From Variovorax boronicumulans (GTDB lineage: Bacteria; Pseudomonadota; Gammaproteobacteria; Burkholderiales; Burkholderiaceae_C), in assembly GCF_007677875.1 (NCBI RefSeq), contig NZ_VEDO01000014.1, positions 1-64,000 on the forward strand: a DNA stretch of 64,000 nucleotides, in the 5' to 3' direction. Of this stretch, positions 44,101 to 52,181 are shown piece by piece; position 1 is the first letter of the stretch, and each line of letters opens with the position of its first letter. The position numbers and the translations under genes are program-made. Under the pieces are notes generated by a model, which was not told the origin of the DNA, searched no databases, and saw only the letters and a list, made by a program, of their open reading frames with translations.

Positions 44101-47050
44101 CGTGCAGGCCGCAAGCTCGGTCTGGGTCACGCGCCAGGGCGAGCTCTGGTTCGGCGGCGAGAACCACGACCGCATCGACCTCTTGCCGGAACAGCGCGCC
44201 GTCAACCCCGGCGACACTGCCGTGCTGCAGGTGCGCATGCCGTTCCGCCAGGCCACGGCCCTGGTCACCGTGGAGCGCGAGGGCGTGCTGTGGCACGAGG
44301 TCGTGGAACTGAGCGGACAGGACCCGACGCTGCGGCTGAAGGTGCAGGAAGGCTGGGGCCCCAACGTCTACGTCAGCGCGCTGGTGCTGCGGGGCCGGTT
44401 GCGCGAGGTGCCCTGGTACTCGTTCTTCACCTGGGGCTACAAGGCGCCGCGCAGCTGGTGGAGCGCGTTCTGGAACAGCCGCGGCGAGGTGGTGGCACCG
44501 AGCGCGATGGTCGACCTGTCCAAGCCCGCCTTCCGGCTCGGTGTGGCCGAACTCCAGGTCGGCACGCGCGCCCACCGCATCGACGTGCAGGTGCAGCCCG
44601 ACCGCACCAGCTACCAGGTGCGCGAGCGCGTGCAGGTGCGCATCTCGGCCAAGCTGCCCGATGGCAAGCCGGCCGCGGGCGCCGAGGTGGCGCTGGCCGC
44701 TGTCGACCAGGCCCTGCTGGAACTCGCGCCGAATGACAGCTGGGACCTGCTGGACGCGATGTTCCAGCGCCGCGCCTGGGGCGTGCAGACCGCCACCGCG
44801 CAGATGGAAATCATCGGCAGGCGCCACTACGGCCGCAAGGCCGTGCCGGCCGGCGGCGGCGGCGGGCGCAACCCCACGCGCGAGCTGCTGGACACGCTGC
44901 TGCTCTGGAACCCGCGCGTGGTGCTGGACGCGCAAGGCCAGGCCTCCGTGGAGGTGCCGCTCAACGACGCGTTGACGAGCTTCCGCATCGTCGCCGTGGC
45001 CGACAGCGGCCAGGCCTTGTTCGGCACCGGCCAGGCCAGCGTGCGCACCACGCAGGACCTGCAGATCATCAGCGGCCTGCCGCCACTCGTGCGCGAGGAC
45101 GACCGCTTCCGCGCCCAGTTCACCTTGCGCAACACCACGGCCAAGGCCATGCGCGTGGAGTTCAAGCCGCGGGCCACGCTGCTGGAGTCGAGCGCAGCGC
45201 CGGGCCGCCCCAAGCAAGCGAGCACCCCCTCGGGGGGCAGCGCAGCACACGAAGTGGCAAGCGTGGGGGCTCCATTGGCGCCCCAGACCATCGAGATACC
45301 GCCGAACGAGGCGCGCGAAGCGACCTGGGATGTGGTGGCGCCGACGCAGCTCGCGCACACGCGGGCCGAGTCCATCCTCTGGGAAGTCGAGGCGCGCGAT
45401 CTGTCGGGCAACGCGCGCGACGCGCTCAAGGCCAGCCAGCGCATCGTGCCGGCCGTGCCCATCGCCGTGCAGCAGGCCACGCTGGTGCAGTTGGACGGGC
45501 CGTTCGCGCAGCAGGTGCAGCCGCCGGCCCAGGCCCTGCTCACCAACGGCAAACCGCGCGGCGGCCTCTCGCTCGCGTTGCAGCCACGCCTGGCCGATGG
45601 GCTGCCGGGCGTGCGCGACTGGTTCCTGCGCTACCCCTATACGTGCCTGGAGCAAAGCAGCAGCCGCGCGCTGGGCCTGGAGGACGAAGCCATGTGGAAG
45701 GGCGTGGTGGCCCAGCTGCCCACCTACCTGGACGGCGACGGCCTGGCCAACTACTTCCCGCCGCGCGATGGCGAGGCCGCGCGCGGCAGCGACACGCTGA
45801 CGGCCTACCTGCTGGCCGCGACCCACGAGGCGGCCGCACTGGACCCGCGCTTCGCGCTGCCCCAGCCCATCCGCAGACAGATGGAGGACGGCCTGCTCGC
45901 CTTCGTCGAGGGCCGCCTGCAGCGCAGCTTCTGGAGCCCGCGCGCCGACCTGGACGTGCGCAAGCTCGCGGCACTCGAAGCCTTGTCGCGCACCGGCCGC
46001 GCGCCGGCCCGTCTGCTGGCCAGCCTGACCATCGCGCCCGAGCAATGGCCCACCCATGCGCTGCTGGACTGGCTGCAGATCCTGCAGCGGGTGGCTGATG
46101 TGCCGCAGCGCGCCCAGCGGCTGGAGCAGGCCCAGCAGCTGCTGCGCACGCGGCTCGCGTTCGCCGGCACGCGTGTGGGCTTCTCCACCGAGCAGGGTGA
46201 CGCCTGGTGGTGGCTGATGGCCAACACGGACGCCAACGCCGCGCGCCTGCTGCTCGCGGTGCAGAACGAGGCCGGCTGGCAAGCCGACATGGGCCGGCTG
46301 GCCAGCGGCCTCATCGCGCGCCAGCAGCGCGGCGCCTGGCAGACCACCACGGCCAACCTCTGGGGCAGCCTGGCACTGCGCAAGTTCTCCGCGAAATACG
46401 AGGCCGATCCGGTGACGGGTAGCACGCGCGCGCAGCTGGGCGGCGAGAGCGTGCGCGCCGACTGGCCCGCGAACGCGGCAGCAGGCGCCCCGCCGTCCCA
46501 ATTCCTGCCCTGGCCCGGGACGGGCGGCGCCACGCTGCAGGCCACACACGAAGGCAGCGGCAAGCCCTGGCTCACGCTGCAGTCGCTGGCCGCCGTGGAA
46601 GTGAAGGCGCCGTTCGACGGCGGCTACCGCATCGCGCGCGAGGTGGTGCCCGTCGAGCAGGCCCGGCCTGGCCGCTTCACGCGCGGCGACATCCTGCGCA
46701 TCCACCTCACCGTGACGGCCGCGCAGGACATGAGCTGGGTCGTGCTGTCCGACCCCGTGCCGGGCGGCGCCACCATCCTGGGCAGCGGCCTGGGCCGCGA
46801 TTCCGCCATCGCCACCCAGGGCGAGCGCAGCAAAGGCAACGCCTGGCCGGCCTTCGAGGAGCGCGGCTTCGAAGCCTTCCGCAGCTACTACGGCTTCCTG
46901 CCCAAGGGCGAGGTCCAAACCAGCTACACGGTGCGGCTCAACAACGTGGGCGAGTTCGCGCTGCCGCCCACGCGCGTGGAAGCCATGTACGCGCCCGAGA
47001 TGTTCGGGGAGGTGCCGAACGCGCGGGTGAAGGTGGAGGCGGCGCCGTGA
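41114..47050 (+). CDS. Bacterial alpha-2-macroglobulin
   Basis: A 1978-residue periplasmic protease-trapping protein. The signal peptide ends at AAQA and lacks a lipobox Cys, so it should be soluble, unlike the lipoprotein YfhM of E. coli. Multiple MG beta-sandwich domains fill the first 1300 residues. The thioester motif CLEQ starts at Cys1511, and an alpha-helical thioester domain and receptor-binding-like region follow. The GTG start has AGGA eight bases upstream. Residues about 1359-1388 are encoded by an inserted dispersed repeat. It normally pairs with PBP1C; here that gene lies downstream of an inserted vapBC module. Confidence 0.93.
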   Translation: MTLKPLFPALLVAALAAPAAQALQITAVTPQGEVAQARQVVVRFDQDATRFGDARAAAPATVRCADEAAGRGSGRWNNAREWVWQFENDLPPGQRCEVAANTGLELTGRTRFTFQTGGPVVRSTWPYGGQVDEQQFFVLRLNGPATPESVRANVWCAVEGIGERVPVRLVEGAERTALLKARRLEQEEAKSPLAVQTLACNRRLPPSADLQIVFGPGVATPSGVANRTEKRFDFTVRAPFTASFSCERENAQAGCLPIRPLRLQFSAPLPRAQAEAIRLQGGGRSIAPQIDDSTDALVDGLRFDPPFTESTDYQLTLPAKLRDASDRPLDNADSFPLAVRTGAMPPLAKFASSPFGIVERLAEPDSPPLLPVTVRRIEAAPGVDALRIADGQVATLRPQSDAEILAWWRKVQRYDRFQVERKQAAADLKQPLPRVVDRDQKNWVQSRMLSLLAGQSGVQQLKLPAADGNDARPFEVVGIPMAPGFHVVEIASRQLGAALLDERYGPERTMVVRTAALVTNLGVHFKLGRENALAWVTALDSGKPVAGARVAVSDCRGREVASGQTDAQGVVQLKGLSPEPPSCAQDEGAAAWFVTARARGADGVEDLAFTFSDWNRGIEPWRFDLPTSQEVAPDLRAHTILDRTLLRAGETVGMKHLLRTETSAGLAPAAWRPATLRITHVGSGQQFEQPLAWRDTATGGRSAESSLQLPRAAKLGEYQIELVGIDQEAERSLVSGRFRVEEFRLPVMEGRVAPATSGPLVQPGALAANVQVNYVAGGGAARLPVEVSALLRERWLAFDGYDAFSFTPPRDRRQGNSDEGEEESEAANGPRVIANKLPLTLDAQGAGRVALPEIPAAPRAQELLLEARYADPNGEIQTLRGTHTVWPAGVVAGLKTEGWVSARGKVQLQALALDLAGKPKAGVALEVRAQAHVATTSRKRMVGGFYTYDTMRETKDLGSVCSGKSDARGLLLCEAQLGQGGEVELVVTARDEAGRSVQAASSVWVTRQGELWFGGENHDRIDLLPEQRAVNPGDTAVLQVRMPFRQATALVTVEREGVLWHEVVELSGQDPTLRLKVQEGWGPNVYVSALVLRGRLREVPWYSFFTWGYKAPRSWWSAFWNSRGEVVAPSAMVDLSKPAFRLGVAELQVGTRAHRIDVQVQPDRTSYQVRERVQVRISAKLPDGKPAAGAEVALAAVDQALLELAPNDSWDLLDAMFQRRAWGVQTATAQMEIIGRRHYGRKAVPAGGGGGRNPTRELLDTLLLWNPRVVLDAQGQASVEVPLNDALTSFRIVAVADSGQALFGTGQASVRTTQDLQIISGLPPLVREDDRFRAQFTLRNTTAKAMRVEFKPRATLLESSAAPGRPKQASTPSGGSAAHEVASVGAPLAPQTIEIPPNEAREATWDVVAPTQLAHTRAESILWEVEARDLSGNARDALKASQRIVPAVPIAVQQATLVQLDGPFAQQVQPPAQALLTNGKPRGGLSLALQPRLADGLPGVRDWFLRYPYTCLEQSSSRALGLEDEAMWKGVVAQLPTYLDGDGLANYFPPRDGEAARGSDTLTAYLLAATHEAAALDPRFALPQPIRRQMEDGLLAFVEGRLQRSFWSPRADLDVRKLAALEALSRTGRAPARLLASLTIAPEQWPTHALLDWLQILQRVADVPQRAQRLEQAQQLLRTRLAFAGTRVGFSTEQGDAWWWLMANTDANAARLLLAVQNEAGWQADMGRLASGLIARQQRGAWQTTTANLWGSLALRKFSAKYEADPVTGSTRAQLGGESVRADWPANAAAGAPPSQFLPWPGTGGATLQATHEGSGKPWLTLQSLAAVEVKAPFDGGYRIAREVVPVEQARPGRFTRGDILRIHLTVTAAQDMSWVVLSDPVPGGATILGSGLGRDSAIATQGERSKGNAWPAFEERGFEAFRSYYGFLPKGEVQTSYTVRLNNVGEFALPPTRVEAMYAPEMFGEVPNARVKVEAAP
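45197..45272 (+). repeat. REP-like Comamonadaceae repeat inserted in frame
   Basis: A GC-rich block containing CCCCAAGCAAGCGAGCACCC, the near-palindrome CCCCCTCGGGGGG (45225-45237), CACACGAAGTGG and GCGTGGGGGC. I recall this order from a repeat scattered between genes in Comamonadaceae genomes. It encodes a Pro/Gly/Ser/Ala-rich loop that interrupts the beta-sandwich sequence between ATLLE and PQTIEIPPNE. The reading frame is kept. Confidence 0.6.
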
Positions 47051-47172
47051 GCGCACGCGGCGAGGGGCCCCGCGCAGCGGGGATCGACGCCAGCGCGAAT
47101 GGCGCCAGCCGCCGACCCAAGCCGGCGTGTGGGCCCGCGCGACCGCGAGGAGGCGGCACCGTGAGGGCTGGC

Positions 47173-47601
47173 CTACCAGGTTTCCAGCACCAGCCGGTCC
47201 GGCACATGGCCGAAGGCGCGGTCGCGGCTCACCAGGATGCAGTCCGTGGCCACGGCGTGCGCCGCGATCATCATGTCCAGGTCGCCGAGGCTCACGCCCT
47301 TGGCCTCCCAGCCGGCCCTGAGCTCGCCGTAGCAGCGGGCAACCTCGTCGTCCCAAACCAGCACCTCGACGCGCAGCACGAACGCGTCGATGCGCAGGCG
47401 CAGGCCTGGTGGGCGGCCGATGCGCTGCCACCCGTATTCCAGTTCCGCCAGCGTCACGCTGGAAATGGCGATGCGCCCCATGGGCGTCTGCGCGATGCGC
47501 GCCAGCAGACCAGCGTCCTTGGCCCGGATGGCGTGGCTGACGATGTTGGTGTCCAGCAGGTACCGCCCGCCGCCAGCCGCCACGGTCGGCACCGTGCTCA
47601 T
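47173..47601 (-). CDS. vapC: VapC family PIN-domain toxin
   Basis: A 142-residue PIN-domain endoribonuclease toxin. Acidic active-site residues appear in [26 protein letters not shown] and LVSRD. It probably cleaves tRNA or rRNA when freed from VapB. Its ATG overlaps the antitoxin stop by 4 bp, the classical arrangement. It lies between the alpha-2-macroglobulin and PBP1C genes on the opposite strand. Confidence 0.92.
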   Translation of the reverse strand: MSTVPTVAAGGGRYLLDTNIVSHAIRAKDAGLLARIAQTPMGRIAISSVTLAELEYGWQRIGRPPGLRLRIDAFVLRVEVLVWDDEVARCYGELRAGWEAKGVSLGDLDMMIAAHAVATDCILVSRDRAFGHVPDRLVLETW

Positions 47602-47849
47602 TCGCTCCAGTCCTCGAACGGGCCGCGTCGCGTGTGCGTCTGCTCGCGCTCCGTCAGGAAATCGTCCGCATCCGACGTCTGCGCCACCACGTCCAGGAAG
47701 CCCTGCCAATCGGCCGGCTTTCGCGATAGCACCACATCGCCGGTCAATGGGTCGCGGCGGATGAACACCTCCGTCTCGGCGAAGCGGAACTCGCGCGGCA
47801 AGCGCACGGCCTGACTGCGGCCCGTGACGAATACCTTGGCAGTTTGCAT
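47598..47849 (-). CDS. vapB: VapB family AbrB-type antitoxin
   Basis: An 83-residue antitoxin. The N-terminal swapped-hairpin AbrB/MazE domain (residues 3-45, with [14 protein letters not shown]) binds DNA, and the acidic C-terminus should wrap VapC. AAGGAG six bases before the ATG defines the start. It should autorepress with VapC at the overlapping palindromic site just upstream. Confidence 0.92.
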   Translation of the reverse strand: MQTAKVFVTGRSQAVRLPREFRFAETEVFIRRDPLTGDVVLSRKPADWQGFLDVVAQTSDADDFLTEREQTHTRRGPFEDWSE

Positions 47850-47866
47850 GGAGAACTCCTTCGAAC

Positions 47867-47905
47867 GATATCGCTCATGATATCTACCAAGCCAACGACG
47901 TTCAA
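47867..47905 (-). promoter_or_regulatory. vapBC promoter and operator
   Basis: On the minus strand, TTGAAC (47905-47900) and TATCAT (47882-47877) are 17 bp apart and close to sigma-70 consensus. The repeat GATATC-N6-GATATC (47867-47884) covers the -10, as expected of a VapBC operator. The pbpC ATG lies inside this element. Confidence 0.65.
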
Positions 47906-50057
47906 GCGTGTGGTCATGGCCGGGCTCGCGGCACTGGCATGCAGTGCCCACGCCCTGCCCTCCTACGACGAGGTGCGCAGCGCGCACCGGCCGTCCGAGA
48001 CCCTGGTGCTCGCGCGCGACGGCCAGCTGCTGCAGCGCGTGCGCACCGACGCCAGCGTGCGGCGCGGCTCCTGGACCACACTGGCCGAGGTCTCGCCCGC
48101 ACTGCGCACGGCGCTGGTGCTGAGCGAGGACCGCTCGTTCTGGCAACACAGCGGCGTGGACTGGCGCGCCGTCTCGGCCGCCGCCTGGGCCAACCTCTGG
48201 AACACGCGCACGCGCGGCGCCTCCACGCTGACCATGCAGCTGGCGGGCCTGTTGGACGAAGACTGGCGTGCCGGGCCTGGCGGCCGCAGCATCGGCCAAA
48301 AGCTGGGCCAAGCCGTCGCCGCACAGCGGCTGGAGCGCAGCTGGCGCAAGGACCAGATCCTGGAGGCCTACCTGAACCTGGTGCCGCTGCGCGGCGAGAT
48401 CGTCGGCATCGATGCACTCGCGCGCAGCCTGTTCGGCAAGGCGCCGCACGGGCTGGACGCACGCGAAGCCGCCATCGCCGCGGCCCTCGTGCGCGGGCCG
48501 AACGCGGCGCCGGCGGTGGTGGCGCGGCGCGCCTGCAGCGTGCTCAAGGACAGCACGGGCGCAGCCGATTGCGCCGGCATGGAGTTGCTCACGCTGGGCG
48601 CCTTGCAGCGCCGCAGCTGGGCCGCCAGCGAAGGCATCGCGCCGCACCTCGCGCGCCGGCTGCTGCACGAGGACCGCACAGGCGCGCCCAGCCTGCGCAG
48701 CAGCCTGGACGCCGGCCTGCAGCGCTTTGCCCAGCAGCAGCTGGCCCAGCACCTGCGCGAGCTGCGCGGGCGCAACGTGGAGGACGGCGCGCTCGTGGTG
48801 CTGGACAACGCCAGCGGCGAGGTGCTGGCCTGGGTCGGCTCTTCAGGTACCTTGGGCCGCGCCGCCGAGGTCGACGGCGTGCTCGCGCTGCGCCAGCCCG
48901 GCTCCACGCTCAAGCCCTTCCTGTATGCCCAGGCCATCGCCGAGGGCCGGCTCACGGCGGCTTCGCTGCTGGAGGACGCGCCCACGCACATCGCCACGCC
49001 GGCCGGCCTGTACATCCCGCAGAACTACGACCGCCGCTTCAAGGGCTGGGTCTCGGTGCGCACGGCCCTGGCCTCCTCGCTCAACGTGCCGGCCGTGCGC
49101 ACGCTGGTCATGGTCTCGCCCGATGCCTTCGCGCGCCAGCTGCAGGCCCTGGGCCTGGCGCTCGCGCACGGCGGCGACTACTACGGCACCAGCTTGGCTT
49201 TGGGCAGCGCCGAGGTCTCCCTGCTGGCGCTGACCAACGCCTACCGTGCGCTGGCCAACGGCGGCCACCCCGGCCCCGTGAGCCTGCAGCCCGGGCCGCG
49301 GCCCGCGCCCGGCCCGGCCGTGCTCGACGCGCGCGCGGCCTTCGTCGTCGGCGACATCCTGGCCGACCCGCTGGCCCGCGCCATGACCTTCGGCACCGAC
49401 AGCGTGCTCGCCACGCGCGGCTGGGCGGCCGTGAAGACCGGCACCAGCAAGGACATGCGCGACAACTGGGCCGTCGGCTGGTCCGAGCGCTACACCGTGG
49501 GCGTGTGGGTCGGCAACGCGGGCGGCGCGGCAATGTGGGACGTCAGCGGGACCAGCGGCGCGGCGCCGATCTGGGCCGCGCTCATGCAGCAGCTGCACCG
49601 CCAATCGCCCAGCCGCGCGCCGCGCGCGCCGGCAGGTCTGGAGCAGGCGGCCGTGCGTTTTGGCGACGCGCTGGAGGCGCCGCGGCACGAGTGGTTCCTG
49701 CCTGGCACGGCGCAGCCCCTGTTTGCGCTGGCCCGGCCCGCCGAAGACCGCGCCGCCCCACCGCGCATCCTGGCGCCCGTGGACGGCAGCATCGTCGCGC
49801 TGGACCCCGACATCCCGCCCGCCCACCAGCGCCTATGGTTGCGCGCCCAGGGCCCGGACGCGCACTGGCGCATGGACGGCAAGCCACTCGGTCGCGGCCG
49901 CGAGTTGGCCTGGCTGCCCTGGCCGGGCCGGCACCAGCTGCAGCTGGTGGACGGCACCGGCGCCGTGCTCGACGCGGTGCGCATCGAAGTGCGCGGCGCG
50001 ACCATCAAGGCGACTGGCGGCGCCGCGGCCGCGCCTGCCCGGCCAGTTGCGCCGTGA
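47877..50057 (+). CDS. pbpC: Penicillin-binding protein 1C
   Basis: A class A-like PBP of 726 residues. A signal anchor (about 9-26) precedes the transglycosylase domain with [13 protein letters not shown] and [10 protein letters not shown]. The transpeptidase has STLK (SxxK), SLN (SxN) and KTGTS (KTG), so both sites look functional. The C-terminal BiPBP_C domain (about residue 620 onward) is typical of PBP1C. The chosen ATG lies inside the vapBC promoter and has no clear ribosome site; an ATG at 47916 (MAGLAAL) is an alternative. It is expected to repair peptidoglycan together with alpha-2-macroglobulin. Confidence 0.9.
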   Translation: MISTKPTTFKRVVMAGLAALACSAHALPSYDEVRSAHRPSETLVLARDGQLLQRVRTDASVRRGSWTTLAEVSPALRTALVLSEDRSFWQHSGVDWRAVSAAAWANLWNTRTRGASTLTMQLAGLLDEDWRAGPGGRSIGQKLGQAVAAQRLERSWRKDQILEAYLNLVPLRGEIVGIDALARSLFGKAPHGLDAREAAIAAALVRGPNAAPAVVARRACSVLKDSTGAADCAGMELLTLGALQRRSWAASEGIAPHLARRLLHEDRTGAPSLRSSLDAGLQRFAQQQLAQHLRELRGRNVEDGALVVLDNASGEVLAWVGSSGTLGRAAEVDGVLALRQPGSTLKPFLYAQAIAEGRLTAASLLEDAPTHIATPAGLYIPQNYDRRFKGWVSVRTALASSLNVPAVRTLVMVSPDAFARQLQALGLALAHGGDYYGTSLALGSAEVSLLALTNAYRALANGGHPGPVSLQPGPRPAPGPAVLDARAAFVVGDILADPLARAMTFGTDSVLATRGWAAVKTGTSKDMRDNWAVGWSERYTVGVWVGNAGGAAMWDVSGTSGAAPIWAALMQQLHRQSPSRAPRAPAGLEQAAVRFGDALEAPRHEWFLPGTAQPLFALARPAEDRAAPPRILAPVDGSIVALDPDIPPAHQRLWLRAQGPDAHWRMDGKPLGRGRELAWLPWPGRHQLQLVDGTGAVLDAVRIEVRGATIKATGGAAAAPARPVAP

Positions 50058-50087
50058 CGTCCCCCGCTTCGGCGGCCATGGCCTGCA

Positions 50088-50342
50088 CCACACCGCGGCA
50101 GTCCGGGCCACCCCGAGGAACAGGCCGCCATCGAGCGCCGCATGGCTGCCATCGTCGCCAGCGCCAAGGGCGCCGGCATCCTGACCGGCGACGCGGCGCG
50201 GGCCGGCCGATACATCGAACCGGGGGCAGCTTGCGTGACGGTGGGCGTGGACGTAAGCCTGCTGGCCCAGGGCATGCGCCGGGTGGCGGCAGACTTCGGC
50301 CTGGGCGCAAACGCGCGACCGGGCAATCGTTTCAGCTACTGA
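50088..50342 (+). pseudogene. C-terminal remnant of an HpcH/HpaI-type aldolase
   Basis: The in-frame stretch reads HPEEQAAIERR, then MAAIVASAKGAGILTGD and VTVGVDVSLL, which matches the last 70 or so residues of HpcH/HpaI class II aldolases (2-oxo-3-deoxy acid lyases). The rest of the gene is absent; sequence before about 50088 is out of frame and merges with the pbpC end. It is the main content of the 465-bp stretch between pbpC and the next kinase. The remainder (50343-50522) holds nothing I can support. Confidence 0.65.
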
Positions 50343-50522
50343 CGCCGTGTGGCCGCCTCGCCCGGGCGCAGCGTGCATGCACGCGAGACAATGCAGTCGA
50401 CTGTGCGAAATTCATCACATCGGCCGGATTGATCACCGCATTTGTGTGAAATAAGAGCGGGTGGCTTTCTATAGTTGCGCGGTCGCTGCTGTGGCAGCCC
50501 TTCATCAGCCCGGGCCCTGGGA

Positions 50523-52181
50523 ATGCCGACCTCGCCGCTGTCACCGTCGCTCAGCCCGTTTTCCGACACCGCCGCGCTGGAATGGCTGTGCGCGGCTCTG
50601 GCCGTGCTGCTGGCCTTGGTCGCGTGGTTCGCATGGCGGCAATGGCGGGTGCTGCGCAGCGCCCGCAGCGACATGGTGCAGTTGCGCGAAGAAGCCGCGG
50701 CGCTGCGCCGGCAGCGCGCTGCCGATGCCGGCACCGCATCGGAACTGGACAGCCAGCGGGCGGCAGCCCGCCAGGCCGGGGAACGCGAGGCCGTGTACGC
50801 CTCGCTGATCAACGCCATGCCCGGCGCGGCCTACCGCTGCACGGCCGATGACAGTTGGACTGTGCTGTTCATCAGCGAGGCCATCCAGGGACTGTCGGGC
50901 TGGTCGCCGGCCGACTACCTCGCTTCGCCCGAGCTGCTGCGCGAACTGGTGCATCCCCAGGAACATGCGCGCGTCACCGCAGAGGTGCAGGCCGCGATCG
51001 ACGCCGACCGCAGCTACACGCTCGAGTACCGCGCCGTGCACCGCGACGGCCATGTCTTCTGGGCCTGGGAACGCGGCAAGGCCCAGCGCGACGCCGGCGG
51101 CCGCGTGCTCTGGCTGGACGGCGTGGTGGTGGACATCAGCGAACGCAAGGCCATGGAGCAGGCGCTGCGCGATGCCAAGGACCGGGCCGAGCAGGCCGTG
51201 GCGGCCAAGACCCAGTTCCTGGCGAACATGGGCCACGAAGTCCGCACGCCGCTGAACGCCATCATCGGTTTCTCCGAGATCGTGCTGCGCAACGAACTCG
51301 ACAGCCTGCAGCGCCAGTACGTGTTCAAGGTGCGCCAGGCCGCCACCACCTTGCTGCGGCTCATGAACGACATCCTGGACATGGCCAAGCTCGAACGCAA
51401 CCAGCTGCAGTGCGTCGCGGCCGATTTCTCCTTGCGTGAGCTCGCGCAGCAGGCCCTTGCCGCCCAGCGTCAGGCTGCCGAGCACAAGGGTCTGGCCCTG
51501 CGGCTGGACGCGGAGCCCGGCCTTGGCGATGCGTTCCGTGGCGACGCAGCGCGCTTGCGCCAGGCACTGGACAAGCTGCTGGACAACGCCGTCAAGTTCA
51601 CCGAAGAGGGCACGGTGCGGCTGCAGCTGGCACGCCAGCAGGGGCAGGTTCTGCTGGCCGTGCACGACACCGGCATCGGCATCGCCGCGCATGACCAGGC
51701 CCGCATCTTCGAAGCCTTCTCGCAGGCCGATGGATCGGCCAGCCGGCGTTTCGGAGGCACCGGCCTGGGCATCACGCTGGCCCGCCAGCTGGTCGAACAC
51801 ATGGGTGGCACGCTGACCGTGCACAGCGCCCCCGGCGAGGGGAGCGTGTTCCGCGTGCTGGTGCCGCTGGCCGATGCGGCGGTGGCGCCGACCGAGCCCG
51901 CCGTCGCCAACGCCGAGCACGAGACAGTGCTGCCAGCCGGGCTGCAGGCCTTGTTCGACGATGCGCCCGCCCAGGACGAGCAGCCCTGGCGCGACTCGCT
52001 CCGCGCCACCGTGCATGCCCTGCGCAATGGCGACCAGAGCGACACCGATCTGCCGCTGCTGCTGCAGCGGCTGCGCGGCCGGGGCCTGGCGCACCACGCG
52101 GCCCAGGTCGAGCAGGCGCTGGCGCGGTTCGACCTGGACCGTGCGGCCGAGCTGCTGGAAACGCTGCCGGCGCGCGTTTAG
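50523..52181 (+). CDS. PAS sensor histidine kinase
   Basis: A 552-residue kinase with one N-terminal TM (about 15-35), a coiled coil, a PAS/PAC domain (about 90-215), HisKA with His of NMGHEVRTPLNAIIGFSE, and HATPase with KLLDNAVKF, DTGIGIA and GTGLGITL. A C-terminal helical tail of about 90 residues resembles part of an Hpt domain but I do not see an Hpt histidine motif. There is no receiver domain, unlike typical BarA/ArcB hybrids. I chose the ATG of MPTSPLS. It is convergent with mobA, with a 4-bp overlap of stops. No cognate regulator is adjacent. Confidence 0.87.
   Translation: MPTSPLSPSLSPFSDTAALEWLCAALAVLLALVAWFAWRQWRVLRSARSDMVQLREEAAALRRQRAADAGTASELDSQRAAARQAGEREAVYASLINAMPGAAYRCTADDSWTVLFISEAIQGLSGWSPADYLASPELLRELVHPQEHARVTAEVQAAIDADRSYTLEYRAVHRDGHVFWAWERGKAQRDAGGRVLWLDGVVVDISERKAMEQALRDAKDRAEQAVAAKTQFLANMGHEVRTPLNAIIGFSEIVLRNELDSLQRQYVFKVRQAATTLLRLMNDILDMAKLERNQLQCVAADFSLRELAQQALAAQRQAAEHKGLALRLDAEPGLGDAFRGDAARLRQALDKLLDNAVKFTEEGTVRLQLARQQGQVLLAVHDTGIGIAAHDQARIFEAFSQADGSASRRFGGTGLGITLARQLVEHMGGTLTVHSAPGEGSVFRVLVPLADAAVAPTEPAVANAEHETVLPAGLQALFDDAPAQDEQPWRDSLRATVHALRNGDQSDTDLPLLLQRLRGRGLAHHAAQVEQALARFDLDRAAELLETLPARV

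Noticed and set aside
47068-47082. CCCCGC-GCA-GCGGGG hairpin after the alpha-2-macroglobulin stop
   Set aside because: No T-run follows on either strand, and hairpins of this kind are frequent by chance at this GC content.
43238-47431. Very long open frame on the minus strand antisense to the alpha-2-macroglobulin gene
   Set aside because: It is His/Gln/Arg-rich, has no recognisable domain, and mirrors the codon bias of the sense gene. Comparable antisense frames occur opposite icd, dinB, the kinases and the acyl-CoA dehydrogenase in this GC-rich DNA.
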